Assembly: GCA_945643635.1 (NCBI GenBank)
Contig: CALZFC010000104.1
Coordinates: 451,501 to 515,500, forward strand
Reading direction: 5' to 3'
Origin: Allodiplogaster sudhausi
Lineage: Eukaryota; Nematoda; Chromadorea; Rhabditida; Diplogasteridae
Length of the DNA: 64,000 nt
Part shown: positions 45,163 to 60,067 of the stretch, one piece after another
Layout: each line of letters begins with the position of its first letter
Position numbering within the stretch: position 1 is the stretch's first letter
Position numbers and translations under genes: made by a program
Notes under the pieces: generated by a model
The model's input: the letters and a program-made list of their open reading frames with translations, nothing else
What the model was told of the DNA's origin: nothing
Databases searched by the model: none

Positions 45163-46382
45163 GAAGACGATGATGATTCCACCACGAACCCAGTTGCTCT
45201 TATGACAGAGGGGCGGGGCAAATCGTCGATTATGAGTGGAAAGAAGAGAAGAGGGCGAGAGAGCAGAGAGAATGAATAGACGCAGATCACGTATGCGTTA
45301 CCATGGGAGGGGACGGAAAGCAGTGTGTGAATGTGAATGTGAATGAATGAACGAGACAGATGGCCGTGACAAATTTCTCTCTCTTTCACTCTCTCTCTCT
45401 CTCTCTCTCTCTCTATCATTCTCTGCGCTCTCTTTTCTCTCTCCTGACTCTCACCCTCTCTCTTCTCTGCCACCCTCTCGCATCTCTGTGCTCTCATGTC
45501 TAGCCGCTCATGCAATTTGCTAGAGAGACGCACGGGGCGTTCTCTCTCTCTCTCTCTCTCTCAATTCCATGCATGCCCCGCCCACTTTATTCGCTCATTG
45601 GCCGGGAAATGGATATCTTGATATCCAGTAAAGGCCGTATATGGTAGTGAGGATCTCTGCAGTCATCCCGCTTTCCCTCTCATATCGTCTCTTTTCTTCC
45701 CACAATTCATATACTACTATGCATCATTCTCTAACCTCTCTCTTCCTCTAAAAATGAGCAGAAAACAACAGAAGCCAAAGTGTAGCGCAAGAGAGCAAAT
45801 GGAAGGAAGGAACATGATTGAAACAGCGACGGAGCATTGACAGCCGCAGATCATATCCAAGTACACTTTGAGGAAGTGCAAGTCATATAGAGAGAGAGGG
45901 AGGAAGAGAGAGAAGAGAAAGAAGAGAGAAGAGAAAAGGAAAAGAGAGTGAGAGATGGCATGAGAGAGAGTGAGAGATATAAAGAGTAGGAAAAAGAAGA
46001 GCGAGAGATGGTAGGAGAGAGGGAGAGATATAGAGAGGAGGAGAAAAAGTGATGCAGCGATGAAGAGGTGAGCAATTGCTCTCCACTTCATCGGCAACGA
46101 TAAAGAGGGAGGAGAGTGAATGCCATGCAGATACTCTTTAAGTTTTTTTCTTTATCTCTCTCTCTCACTCTTTCTTTCTTTCAACCTCTCCTTCCCTCAC
46201 TCTCTCTCTCTTTCTCTTTATTTCGCCTCTTCTCTCGTTCTCTTTCATTCACCCCATCTTTCTCAAAGAAATTTCTTCTTTTTTATACAGAATATACGCG
46301 AAATAAAGACGGTTTTGATTACCTCTATCCCATTGTTTTTCTGTTTCTTTCAACCTCGATGCATCTTTCTCTATCTCTTCCG

Positions 46383-46418
<36 letters not shown>

Positions 46419-46922
46419 TTCTCTCTCTTGCTTTCTCTCTGTCTCTCTCTCTCTCTGATTCCTTCATCACTTCTGCTCTGGATCACAGTTCACACTCTGA
46501 AAAGAGCTTCATTTCATCTCCATTGCCTCTCTCGTCCTCTTTTTGAACAACGTAGATGATATTGCATTGAAACGGAAAACGCCTGTTCAATGACGACTTT
46601 GCAGAGTAGGGAAGTGAGAGACTGAGGGAGACAGACAGAGAAAGAGAGAGAAAGAGAGAGAGAGAGAGAGTTACAAAGTGATAGAAGGGAGAGAGAAGAA
46701 GCAGACAGAGACGGAGAAAGGCAAGGATATCAAGATTTGATAGGCTGCACTTCGAGGCGAAAGATCTCTCTGAGATACTTTCTCTTCATATCTCAATTCC
46801 TGAGAGGCCGCTCATTTTTGAAGAAGGCGAAGCTGACGGTTGAGGAATGGATGGGATATGAGGATATGAGGAGATATGAGATATCCGATGGACGGGGTTG
46901 AGATGGAATCTGGAACAGGGAA

Positions 46923-46957
<35 letters not shown>

Positions 46958-47759
46958 GAGAGAGGATGAGATAGAGAGAAACTGAAGATAGAGAGAGGGG
47001 GGGGAAGAAAGACTGGAAAGTCCACGTTAATTGTCACTCATAGTCAGCTGCCATCTATTTTCCTTGCATATTGCTGGAAAGGTTACGAAAGGACCGGAAC
47101 ATCAGTAAGTCCATAAATATTATTCCTAAATGACATAGAGTGGAATACGAAGAAGATCCAGGTAGTAGAGACACACACTGTACACTTTTTGTAGGGAATC
47201 GGACGCTAATCTGATTAGAGTAGTGTAGAGAATATAAGGCAGCGATAGAGGAAAAAGACTTATGAGAGAGCATGGAGAAGAGATAAAGTGCGAGATAGTG
47301 AGAGAGAGAGAGTACAATATAATTCTTAGCCTTTTTCTCTGTTTAGTTGACACCGTTCATTCGCGCCAGAGAAAGAACAGGAAAGAAGAGGGCTTGCTTG
47401 GTCCAATAAAGATGAGCAGTCTTATAGGCTTCTGAGTCTTATAGACAAGGCGGGAACGAGGTGGAGAGGGAGTACGAAATGAGGTTGGGACATGGAGAGA
47501 GAGAGGGAGAGAGAGGGAGAGAGACAGAGAGACAGCGCAATCATAGAAACACGGCGAGAGAAGCGACCAAAGGGTAGAACGAGAGAGAGAGAGAGAGAGA
47601 GAGAGTAAAATAGAAGCAGAGAAAAATAGAAGATGGGAAGCATTCAGTCATGTAAGCACGAGAAGCGAGCGATTGGAGGTGGCGCTGATTGAAGCTGAAG
47701 AATGCTTAATCGTGTGCCCCGGCTCAAACAGTGAGAAAGGAGAAAAAAGGAGGTAGAGA

Positions 47760-47760
47760 G

Positions 47761-47813
<53 letters not shown>
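47760..47813. repeat. (GAAA)n tetranucleotide tract
   Basis: About 13 perfect GAAA units, followed by (GA)n and then 'AAAAGAG' repeats. Confidence 0.95.
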
Positions 47814-47827
<14 letters not shown>

Positions 47828-48496
47828 AAAGAGAAAAGAGAAAAGAGATGAAGCTGAGAGGAGGGAAATGAAGGCTGCAAACATGGAAGAGAGAGAAAGA
47901 GATAGGATGGAGAAAGAGAAAAGAAGGATGAGAGATAAAGGGTGAAAAGGAGAAGTGAGAGATAGAGAGACAGAAATAGTGGTAAGTTGCATTGTGCAAC
48001 TTATAAACACATAAATCTAGAAGACGCGCTGCAATGGACGAATTAACAAAGGCAGAAACTATTCGAATTTTAAATATAAAAAAAATCTCATCGGTCCCAT
48101 TAAAAAAGGAGCTTGTTGACCGATTTTCTATTGTTTCGAGGCATCAGCGGGCAGTGTGAACGCTTATCCTTCACGGAGAACGAGAAACATAAAGTGAAAA
48201 GTAGAAAGTGTGTGAAAGAGTGAGAGATGGAGAGAGAAAATGAGAGAGAGAGAGAGAGAGAGAAGAAGACTAGGAAATAAGAACATGAAAAACACATGGC
48301 ATGGACACACTCTAGAATAATCAGTCCAGTGAAGACAATCCTCGAAAACGTGAGGAGCATGCACAATAAATACGCATACTTGCCTGGGAGCCCTCTGTTT
48401 CCGATAATATGCTCGCTCGCCGGGCCCTTCTTCTGATCACCATAAAAATAAATCAGAGACAGCTTCACATTCGTTCTCTCTCTCTCCCTCGCTCTC

Positions 48497-48537
<41 letters not shown>

Positions 48538-50846
48538 CTCATTCGCTCTTTGGCGGATATGTAAGAAGCCGACATCTCGCTAAATGCACAAGGGATAAAA
48601 AGTGAAGCAGATATCTCGGCTCTTAAAAGTCGGACCCGCCACGAGCGAAAACGACTGGGCCGAGTGGTTTAATGGGCGCATTCTCTATCAGATGATACAA
48701 CGTGTGATTGGGAGAGAGTTAATGAGAAGAGGAGAGGGAGAGAGAGAAATAAAAAGAGAGCGAGAGATCAGTGAGGGAGAGGGAATGAAAGGAACTTAGA
48801 GAGGTAGACGAATATTCATCTATGAGGTTCAGAGTAGCCGATCAGTGTGTTTAGACCGCAAACTTTCGGAATGCAGACTGATGACTGGAGTCTAGCCTAG
48901 GGGACCCTGAGGATAGAAGATGCGAGAAGAGAGGGAAGTAATGGGAGGAGTCATGAAGACCTGTAAGAATCCGGCCTCCACTATATCTTCAGCTCTTACT
49001 CTCTCTCTCTCTCTCCTCTCTCCTCTATCGCTGTGCCGTATCTCCCTCTTTCTCTCTCCCTCTATCTCTCTCTCTTTCTCTCTCTCTAACTCCCTCTCCC
49101 CCTCCCTCTCTCTTTCTCGCGCGTTCTCACCCACCGATTGAAGTAGTTTTTTTTCTCATTTCACCTCTCATCTAGATTCTCCTCTTTCTAAAGGTGCAGA
49201 GATAGTGATGTAAGAATCTTCAAGAAGGAAGGCGTGGCTGTTGCCAAAAAAGGAAATTCACTTTCTTTATCTCTCTTTCTCTCATCCTCTCTCAATTTCT
49301 CTCTTACTCTCTCAGTCTCATTTCTTTCTATTTCTTTGCCACTTTAAAAATTGTAATGCTCTAGTTTGCCTCTTTCCAGAAAGTTCGTTTTCCACCCGTT
49401 TGTCGTACAACAAAGCAGTGAATAAAAGGAGATGAGGAATAAGGGCGGCTAGAGAGGGAACTGCCGACAATGAGAAGCATGCACTCGCAAATAGAGGCTC
49501 ATCGCTGAAGAACAGAAACTTCAGTCTCCCGGCCTCTCTTCATATCTTTGGCTTTCTCTCTCTCTTTTATTGACTCTCTCCCTCTTTCTCTCTCTCTCTT
49601 TCCCCTTCTTCAAACAGGCATGTCTCTTTCATGCCTTGTTCGGTAGTCTCCTCATGCAATGGTCCTGTTCTACAGCTGACAATGAGCTCTTCGAAGATCG
49701 TCTGCGTCCCGACTGGAAATGATCCATTCAAGGAAGAGAAGGAAGAAATGCACCGTAATCCGGATAGCGAAGGGGAACTACCCGGTTGAATTGCATGCAT
49801 GTGCGCAGAAGGGACAAGTTCTGTTTCATCTCTATTTCTTTTGCTCACTCTCTTCTCTAGCTCTCTCTCTCTCTTTAGCTCACTCCCTCTCTCTCTCGCT
49901 CTCCCTCGCTCTCTCACCCTCTCTCTCTTTACTTTCATCCCCTGTGCTTCTCAAATGGTTGCAAAGACGAAGAGACGAAAAAAAGAAGAAGGAAAAGTTG
50001 GGACATGAGCCAGGCGATGTTCTAACGAGGTGGTTGGATGAGTAGGAACGAGAAGGGGCAGGCAGAAAGAGTCAAAGAAGCGACAGAGATATACGGAGAG
50101 AAGAAGAGAGAGACAGAGAGAGACATAGAGAGAGACATAGAGAGAGACAGAGATAGACAGAGATTAACAGAGAGAGAGAGAGAGAAGGATAGAGACAGAG
50201 AGAGAGAGAGACAGAGAGAAAGAGGGAGGAAGCCCAAGTGGTGGATTCGGATATGCAGCAAAAAAAAATGTCACCGAAGCTCAATTGGAAGCGCGGCGGT
50301 GAGTGTCATAGAAAGCACACCCCCCCCCTATTGAAATTGATCCCCTTTCTCTGGCTGTCTGCTTTTCTCATCCCACTCAATCTCTCGTCCTCTCTCTCTC
50401 CGGCTCTCTCTCATCCTTGCGTAGTCTTTCTCAATCCCCCTCACCGATCTCGTATCCCTTCAGTATAACCATTCACATCGGCTTCATTCAAGAGAGAGCT
50501 CAAGAGTGCTTTGCTCCGCGAATCGAGCCTCTCGCCATTCATAGGCATTACGGTAGCAATATCTCCCTCTCTCCTTCTCTTTCTCTCTTTCTCTCTCTCT
50601 CTCTCTGTTTCCTTCAATCTATCTCTCACTCTCTTTATCTCTCTATTCATACATTCACTCATTCATTCGTAGAGAATATCTTTCAACATACAGTAACAGA
50701 GTGAGACCGATCTGCTAGGGAATATAATGTATGTACACACATATTCTATGCAATTCTATGCGGGGGGGGGGGCGGAGAAGAAAATGGAGCAGTGCGCCAA
50801 AATAACATGATCAAAGCGCGAAGGGGGAGAGCTACGGGGCGTGAAT

Positions 50847-50891
<45 letters not shown>

Positions 50892-51616
50892 GAAAGAAAG
50901 AGAAAGGAAGAGGAAGACAAAGAAAAAGAGAAGATAGTGGCATAGACACAAATTTGTATACGCAAGCTGTAACGCTCGAATGGCATGACAAAGAACGAAG
51001 AAGAGGCAGCAGAAGCTGGACAATTCCAGACACCCACAGGCGATGCCCACCTGCGACCTCGTCTATATTCACTCTTAATTAGTATGCTTGCTCGGTCTCT
51101 CCCTATCTTTCCCACTCTCTCTCCCTATCTCTCCCACTCTCTCTCCCACTCTCTCCCTCTCTCCCTTTCCTCTCTCTCTCTCTCTCTCGCTCTCCTCTTC
51201 CCCCACCTACCCATTGTACCTCAATGGCTCCACTGGCAATGCCCCTCTTCCCGCATTGTTAGATGAAGCCGAGTACTAGCTAACTAATTGTTCGTGAATC
51301 TTTCGCCTCACGCATACGAAATGACTGCTTTTGGTTGAGGAGCCAGGCCGGTGTCCAGGGCCGGAGAATTCAGAATCCACCAAGAATACCGTAATCTGCG
51401 CGCCAAATATAAGGGAAGCTCTGGATAGATCCGGCGAGCCAGGAGGGGAAGGGGAGCGGAGGGTGCTAGGCAAGATAAGTAAGCTTTTTTCACAGATGGC
51501 TTGAATGGCTTACGAAAGACGCCGGATGTGGGAGATGGGGTGACTAAATGGATATGAGGAGCTATTCTCTATTCGTCTCTCTCCCTCTCTTTGTCTCTCT
51601 TTCTCTCTCTCTATCT

Positions 51617-51652
<36 letters not shown>

Positions 51653-52477
51653 AAGAGTAGCTCCAATGCGACTTCTCATGCGGCTCCAAGTGTGCCGGAT
51701 GAGACAAAGTGAGAAAGGGCTTGTCTTGCTAATCTGGACTTGAAGGGGAAGAAGAATATTCATTCTCCCTCTCCCCCTCTTTCAAACATTCTCACACACA
51801 TTTTCCTGCCAATCTTCAGTGCCATCTGTTGAGCAATGAGAGAGAGAGAGAGTGCGAGAGAAAGAGTGCGCAACGAGTGGAGAGAGGGCAGAGAAGCGAG
51901 AGATGGTCGACCTTATCATAAAGTATGCACGCCGTCGGCATTGGCGCGCACTAAGAAAATGGAAGAGAGAGCGAAAGAGAGAGAGAGAGAGAGAGAGACT
52001 GAGAATTTCGAATTTGGAGGGATAAAGAATGGAAGGGGGATGAGTTGCGTACGCTTTCAGCGGTCGAAATTTGTGTGGTAAAGTCTCATTATATATGAGT
52101 GGAGGTAGAGAATGGAGGAGAGAGTATAACTGAGGTGGAGAGAACGAGAAAAGGAGTGAAAGAAAAAAAAGGTGATGTTAGAAGGAGAGAGAAAAGAGGA
52201 TTTTTGCCTTCTTCCCACGCCTTCTTCATGTGGTGCTCTTATTTAGAAGGGTGAAATAGAAAAGCCCATTATAGAAAGCTCACTGCCCTCTCTCTCCCTC
52301 TCTCTCTTTATCTCTTTCTCTCTTTTTCTCTATTTATCCCTCATTCTACCGTAGTCTTTCAATTCTGAAACTTTCGCTCCCAATACGAATGACTATGACA
52401 CTCGCGGCTCGAAGAAAGTTATTAGAGGGCCTCATGGATGGAACCGTCTCAGAAGAGAGGCAAGGAAATTGGAGCTA

Positions 52478-52590
52478 GAGAGTGAGAGATGACGGGAGAG
52501 GCAGAGAGGCAGACAAGAGCGTGAGAGTGAGAGATGACGAGAGAGACAGAGAAGAGCGAGAGAGTGAGAGATGACGAGAGAGACAGAGAG
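52478..52590. repeat. Three-copy minisatellite in GA-rich DNA
   Basis: The core GAGAGTGAGAGATGACG occurs three times, 35-45 bp apart, each followed by a GAGAGRCAGAGA segment. Confidence 0.75.
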
Positions 52591-53559
52591 GAGATACTTT
52601 CGTAGACCGAGTCTTGTGCCATGCAATAATAGGTATGTATGTCTCCGATGAGAAGCCAGTGACAGCAGCCAAATGAGACGAGCAGATATGAGTATGGAGG
52701 GGGGGGGGGGACATCTTGGGTGGGAGCATACTTGGTTAAGGGGTGGGAAGAGGGCACCCTACCAATTCGGAGATCTCATTCTGAAAGGCAACTCGAAGAG
52801 TCGGGGGAGTACTAGATAGAGAGAGAGAGAGAGAGTGAGAGAGAGATGGAGAGAGAGAGAGGGAGAGAGAGAGATGGAGAGAGAGAGAGAATGAGAGAGA
52901 GATGAGAAAGTGATGGGTAGTAGGACTTCTCATTCTTTTGACAATGAGAAGAGTCATATGGAAGAAAGCGAATAGTCTCAAGGATGCACACTCTAGAGCA
53001 GAGCAGAACTGTGTGGGTGACATCGCTCCCTTTGTTCGCGGTCAACGATGGAAAATTGAGACGGGAGTGGAAATAAGAAAAGATAAAGATTAACAAGAAA
53101 TATCAGAAAAATGGTGAGTTTTTGGAATAAAACAGCCATCCTTAAAACATTTTGTACTGTACTTTGGTCCTAAAGAAGCATCACTTACTTTGTGAATTAG
53201 AATAAAGCGAACTTTTGTCAAGTAAAACAATTAACACTGCTCATTCAGATTATCGGCAATAATGCAGACAAGATGGGCTTTCTTTCTAATTGTCGGATAG
53301 TTTGCAATGCTGAAAATGCGGCGGAAAGTAATTATAAGGAAGAAGAGAGATACATGGATAGAGAGCAGATAAAGAGAGATAGAAAGAGTAAGAGAAATGG
53401 AGAGGGAGACAGAGAGAAAGAGAGATAAAGAGAGCGCGGAGACATGCAACGGCCCTACCGTTTGTCAGGAAGGTAAGCTGTCAATCAGCCGATTAGGGAT
53501 TTGAGAATGAGAGAGGCAATCACGATGCAGTGAATCGCAACAGTTCAAAGAACAGTAAA

Positions 53560-53593
<34 letters not shown>

Positions 53594-53598
<5 letters not shown>

Positions 53599-53705
53599 AG
53601 AAAGGTAGGGAGAGAGATAAAAAGAGATGCAGAGAGAGAGAGAGAGAGAGTGAGTGAGTGAGTGAAAGAAAGGTAGGGAGAGAGATAGAAAGAGATGCAG
53701 AGAAA
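53594..53705. repeat. Duplicated 45-bp unit, period 68 bp
   Basis: GTGAAAGAAAGGTAGGGAGA followed by GAGATANAAAGAGATGCAGA is present twice, separated by (GA)n and (GAGT)n. Confidence 0.8.
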
Positions 53706-54578
53706 GAGAGTGATCTCAATCTTCGAGCCATTTATTCAACTCTTTCTTCAATGCGGGTAATCGGAGAGGATTCAGAAGAGGAAAAGACTCCTCTAATAGT
53801 CGCAACATTCATATCAAAGAGCGCAGCCGCCAGGGAAAGAGTGCGCCAATTTCAAGCTCTTCTTATTGTTAGAAAGCAATTATCCAACGATTCTCTTCCA
53901 GTTTGGGGGACGCCACCGAAAGTTGCATTCCGCTTGCTTGTTTGTTTCGCTCCAAAGATTCGAATGTAAAGCGGGGGGGGGGGGGGATTTGGGAGGATAC
54001 TGTACATGAAGATGTTGAAAGCGACAGGACAAAGAAAGAAAAAGAAAAGTAAAAATGCTACGAAGAAGCAAGAAAGTAGAAGATACATCAAGTTGTACAT
54101 TCTCTTTGGATGCATGCTTCTTCTATCGCCCTTCTTCTACTGCTTATATATTTCGATATCCTCTTCCTCTTCTTCTTCCACATGAATTCCAATGGATGCG
54201 ATGACTCTCTCAGAGACTGCCGAATACACACGCTTTTCTCTGATAGTTCTCATGAAGGCTCCGATGTCAATTCGAGTAGAGAAGGTGGCAGGTAAAGATG
54301 GCAAGGGAGTTTGATCGGAGGAATGAGAGAGAGAGAGGATAGAGAGAGAAAGCAGAGAGAGAGTGCATGTGAAAGAGATGGAGAGAAAGAAAGCAGAGAA
54401 ATACAAACGATTCTAGCACTCTGATGGCTCCTGCTGCCATCCTTATGCATCTGAAGTGAGCGTGGGAACAAGCACCTTGATGTGCTGAAAGATATTAGAA
54501 GTGGAGAGAGAAAGAGAGGATGTAAAAGAGACCATGAGAGAGAGAGACAGAAAGAGAGGGAGAGGGAGAGAGAGATGC

Positions 54579-54623
<45 letters not shown>

Positions 54624-54793
54624 AAGAGTAGGAGAGAGATGCGAGAAAACTCCCGCTATGCCTTGTACTCACTTGACTCTCTCGCTTGTCCTTTGAGGGC
54701 AATGAGTGGATGAGGTCTGTGTGTCAGCTAGGATTCTTGTATTAGTGTGAACAATAGGAGCGTATGACGGGTCAAGCTAGTGACCAGGAGAGA

Positions 54794-54838
<45 letters not shown>

Positions 54839-57093
54839 TGCCAATGACCAATGATGGGTCTATCAAGCATGGGTAGCTGTTAGTCCTGCTGGAGGGGGGG
54901 GGGGCGTTGATTTACAACAATACCTGAATGAATGAAGTGTACACTCCTACTATCATCACAGACCCCAGCTGGCACCGAGCCCAAAGTTAATGGGTTCGTC
55001 CGCATTGAAGAGACTCTCGACATCATACTTAATTATCCTCTTGATTTACTACGGTATTACATGGTGGAGACGAGCAAGAGCCGTGATATCTAGGACTGGG
55101 CAAGGTCTCGCAAAATATTGCTCACATGCATCCCTAAGGGATGACGGATAAAGGTAACAGACAAAAGCGTGAGATTGAAAGAACTGGAGAGAGAAAGACA
55201 GAGGTTAGATACAATTGCGGCTTCATTTCAAATAATATAGTGTTACTTACGAATGAAGTCTGTGCGTGCTGGGACAATTCAGTGCCTAATTTATGATTCG
55301 CAAATTTTAGGGTTCTCTTTCGTTGGATACTTCTTTTAATCGCGGAGACGAATTGCTACAATGTTTCCTGATAAATAATAATGAGAACAACGATTGGCAA
55401 ATCCCTCCTTTATCAATTGTAATTGCTGTCAGCGCGGAGGGAGGGCCAATTAAAGCAGCACCCGAAAAGAACAACAAAATAAATTCACAAAGTCAAGAGG
55501 CGGGAAACAATAGCTGCAACAAATGAGAAATGTCCTCTTCAATGGAGGCCGCCATAGGGCCAATCGAGGGATTTCTACGGGGCACGCGCTGCAAATAAGA
55601 TTGGGAGAGGAGAGAAGGAGCGAGGTATAGTGGGAGAGAAAGTAAGACTGAGAGAGAGAGAGGGAGAGAGCAAGAGATAGATAGAAAGAGAGACAGACAG
55701 AGAGATAGAGAAATGACAATGTCATCCACATCCAATAAGTGTGCACTGCTAGATAAGCGATGCAGTGACAATGATGAACACAAGGGAGAGAGTGTGTGAA
55801 TATTAGAGAGCCCCAGACGAGTAAGCAAGCAAATCGTCGAGAGGGTGAAGCTCCCCACGGCCGAGAAAAAGAGAGAGAGAGAGAGAGAGAGAAAGAGGGA
55901 AAGACAGAGAGAGAGAGAGGGAGAGAGAGAGAGGGCGAATTTGACGCGCCCTTCTTTGGTGAGCATCTCCTTCTGATGGTTAGCTCTGAGATATTTTGGT
56001 CTCTAACCCTCTCGTTCCACCTTGTTCTATCTCACACACTCTCTCCCTCTCTTTCTCTTTACCTTCTCTCTCTCTCCTGCCCTTGGCGTTCTGGCAACTT
56101 CACCTCTTGTATGAGCACACAAGAGGCTTGTCCCTGTGATCTCTTCTTCCGGTACATGTCTGCGCTCTCTCAATTTTGCTGCCTATTTCTCTCTCGTCTT
56201 AATTCACACCCTCCCTCTCTTCGAGCTCTCTGATCACTGGGGCACACGGTGTTTGATATGCAGATGAAAATTTAGAGAGAATGAGAGAACGAGAGAGCGA
56301 GAGAGGGAGAGAGAGAGAGAGAGAGAGGTTGGGGAGAGAGGGAGACGAAGAAGCAGAGAAGTTTTTGAATCTGCACACCCAAAAGGATGTCCATAGGGGT
56401 GAATGCAAAGGAGAATGTCTCGTTGAAGGTGGCACTTAAAAATTTATTTTCAAGTAACTATTTTGAAAATTTATGCTTGAAAAATAATTTCACAGGAAAA
56501 CTTTTTTTAACTCTATCGCCTCAAAGATAAAAAAGGAACGAATGAGGTTAATGAAAACTTGGGCGAAGTCGACTCGCCAGGAATTGCCCATGCTGGAGTA
56601 TTTCTTTGTCTCACTCTTGCCCTCCTCCTCCCCTCCTCCTCCTCATTGCACATCTCTCCATTAAGCTCAAGCAAACGCTTCGCCAACGACAACTTCTTCC
56701 CATTTAACGGCCTCCACCCGGTAAATCTCTCCGTGATTCTGATTCATTTCCGCTTAACACGCATTACCCGCTGCTCTCTTTTGGCATTTTGTTGCTAAGT
56801 AGAGAAGCTTTCTGCCATTATCATTCAAGTTGCTCCCTGACCCGAAATTAGGCCATGCCAGGACAGGCCCATCAAATTGAGCTTTTTTCCTCTAGCGACT
56901 GAAGCTTTCACTCTCTCTCTTTCCTTTCTGATGATGAAAACACCGGTGCTGAAACACTTTCCATCTTTTCGATAAACCTGAATACCCAATTTGCGGGGGC
57001 CTTGTCCCTGGCATCGGCAAAATGAGTCGTCTAGTCATTTACATTTCGGGGACCCTCTTTTTTCTCTCTATCTCTCTTTCCCTCTCTCTCTCG

Positions 57094-57132
<39 letters not shown>

Positions 57133-57357
57133 GCAGTAAAATGACATTCGCGCCTACTCTCCAGTTCCCCTCTGACCTCTCGTCTTCTCTGACCTCTCTG
57201 CGCTCTCCTCCCTTTGCGTTCTCTCTCGTCTTACGGTACAGGCAAAGAAGAAGAAGAAGAGATTTGGCGCTTTGATATCGAATTAGTCAATCAAGGACGA
57301 TGCGAAGGCGGTGGGCACGAGAACATTTTCATTTATTCGCTTTTCTTTCACCGTCGC

Positions 57358-57395
<38 letters not shown>

Positions 57396-57688
57396 CCGCA
57401 CTCTCTTCTTTAACCACTTCATCTCTCCAAATCACATAGTCTCTCGCCAACTGTATCACTCTCTTCCATTCACACGCTTACTAGAATCATCTTTCACAGT
57501 CAGAGACTTTAGCGCATTTTTGCCGGCCATGAAATAGGCAGATTTGAATCTCTGCCTTCTTCACTTTCTATGTATTTAAGATCGCGCGCGACCTCGCTAT
57601 ACCTCTACCTCTCTATCTCCCTCGTGCTCTTTCACTGTTTCTCTCTCTCTCTCTCTCTCTCTCTCCTTCTCTCTCTACTTCTCCCTTG

Positions 57689-57723
<35 letters not shown>

Positions 57724-58402
57724 ACTAATCAACACAATGGCCAAATTGTAGTGCCGGCCGAAGCAGCCTAATGTTTCTCTTTCTTAATCCAAATTTGTAT
57801 GAGAGAGTGGCGAATTGACTAATGGCCCTCTTCCGATTTGCTAACCTGTTCGGTGGTGTTAAACTGGGAAAAATACAATTTAAAAAGTCCTCGTAAACAG
57901 CTCGAATTAGGCTCGAATATTGTTTGTGGTCTTTCGAAATTAAATTCTTTTTGACCGAATATAAAAGTTATAATGACATGACGGAATAACATAATTGCAG
58001 CTGCGCGCCTAATTTTATGCATATCCCATATCGCCTTCTCCTCTCCTTTCAGTGAAATTTCCTTCCGTTGTCTTATGCACTTTTACGTGATCATTCATTC
58101 CCCCTCTATCTCTCCCTCTCTCTCTCTCTCACTCCGACTCACTCTCTCTTTCTCTTCCTCTCTCTTTCTCTCACTCTCTCCCGTGAACTGCTCATCATTC
58201 TTCCTGCAACCAACTAAATTGTCATCAAATTCTCGCTCCCCTCGCCCTCTTGGCTATTGTTTATTATATCCGGCAGTCAAATTGAATTTATCCTTCCGGA
58301 GAAGACGGCGGTTTTGATTACATGGACCGGGCTATACGCAAAGTTGGAAGGGATATGCGGGGTTGTTGCTTGCTGAAGATAATATTGCTGGTTAGAGAGA
58401 AA

Positions 58403-58435
<33 letters not shown>

Positions 58436-60034
58436 AGAAGGAGGGGGAGAGGGAGGGAGAGAGATTGGAGAGAGAGAGAGGAGAGAGAGTAGAGAGAGAG
58501 AGAAAGCGGAAAAATAGAGAAACAATTGCGACATGGCAAGATTGTGCAGAGATGCGTGTCGATTGATGCAATGAGATTGATAGAAATATCCTCAGGCGCC
58601 AAGGAAAGGCAGCGGGGAGGAGGAAAACAGAGAGAGAGAGAGAGAGGCGAGAGAGAGAGACAGAGAGGCAGAGAGAGAGAGAGAGAGAGAGATCCGAAGA
58701 TGATGATGATGATGAGGCACACCGCCTTGGAAATTTGGCTGAAATACTCTGCGTTTCTCTATCGCTCTCTCTCTCTCTCTCTCTCTCTCATCGTCAATCT
58801 CTACATATCTCACTCTCCGTAATTCTCTCCCAATCTCACGTTCATTCTCTCTTTCTCTCTATCCCTCATTCTATCTTTTCTATTTCTCTCTCTCTCTCTC
58901 TCTCTCGCTGCCTCCATCTCTCTCTCCACCTCCTTCTCTCTATCTCTCTTCTCTCTCTTCCATACACACCAGCGTTGGCACACACTCGGTTCGGTCAATT
59001 TTGCAATAAATATAAACAGAATCGCCGGAAGCGGCGTTGAAAAGAGGGCTAAAATGAAAGAATTGCCAAGAGAGTGAGGACGAGTGAAATGCTATTCTTG
59101 AGAGAGAGATAGAGAGAGATAGAGAGAGAGGGAGGGAAGGAGAGAGACAGACAGACAGACAGGAGAGAGCGCTAGAGAGAAAGCGAGAGAGAGAGAGAGA
59201 GAGAGAGCGCAAGAGAAGAATCGCTCAAGATGGCGCACTGACTACGAGATTGGGCAGTCGTTTTAAGAGCAGAGGCAGATTGGGCGGGAGGACAATGATG
59301 AGGATGAAATTAGTCATTAGTTTTTTCTTCGAATATTTTTTTTGCGAGCTGATTATCCATCTTCCATATTTAATAATTGTGTTTAAATAAAGGTGAATTT
59401 CTAACTGGTTAGTTGATCAGAAGAAGTGGAAAGGGTCCAAGATGCGTGGAAGGAGGGCCGACAATGGAAGAGGAGAACAGAAGTAGTCGCGCGTGATTAG
59501 TAAGAGTCACAAATGACAGCCAGATACATGGGGATGACATGCGTTTCTTTTACTTCTCACTCTCTTCACCTCTGTTGCTCTCTCTGTCTCTCTCTTTCTC
59601 TCTCTCTCACTCTCTCTCCCTCCATAACAATAACGAAGAAACATTAACGAGACTAGGCGCCATTCTAAAAGGAGAGGTTTCGAATAATCGTTGTATGATG
59701 ACCGAACGGTAGAATGAATGGGACAGCGAGTGGGAAGATAATTTAATGGAAAGTGAAAGAGGAGAGAGAGAGAGAGGGAGATGTGAGATTAGGGAGCGAA
59801 AGTGAAAGTGAGAAAGCGAAAAGCGAAAGTGAGAAAGTGAGAAAGAGGACGGAGAGTTAGAGAGAAGGAGAGAGAAGAGGGAGAGAGAGAGACAGAGAAG
59901 GGGAAAGTTGGCAACAAACGGAATGGAGAAAAGGAAAGTTGAGATAGGCATCTCTACATCGTCATGGGCTTGCTTGGGCGAATGTCGAATTACACGAAGT
60001 GTAGAGGGCGGAGGTTAGATGGTGGGTGGAAGAT

Positions 60035-60067
<33 letters not shown>

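Noticed and set aside
53720..53968. Non-repetitive + frame with ARERVRQFQALLIVRKQL
   Set aside because: No splice partners, no recognisable domain, and its left end is GA repeat; kept only as the best candidate in the exon-free region.
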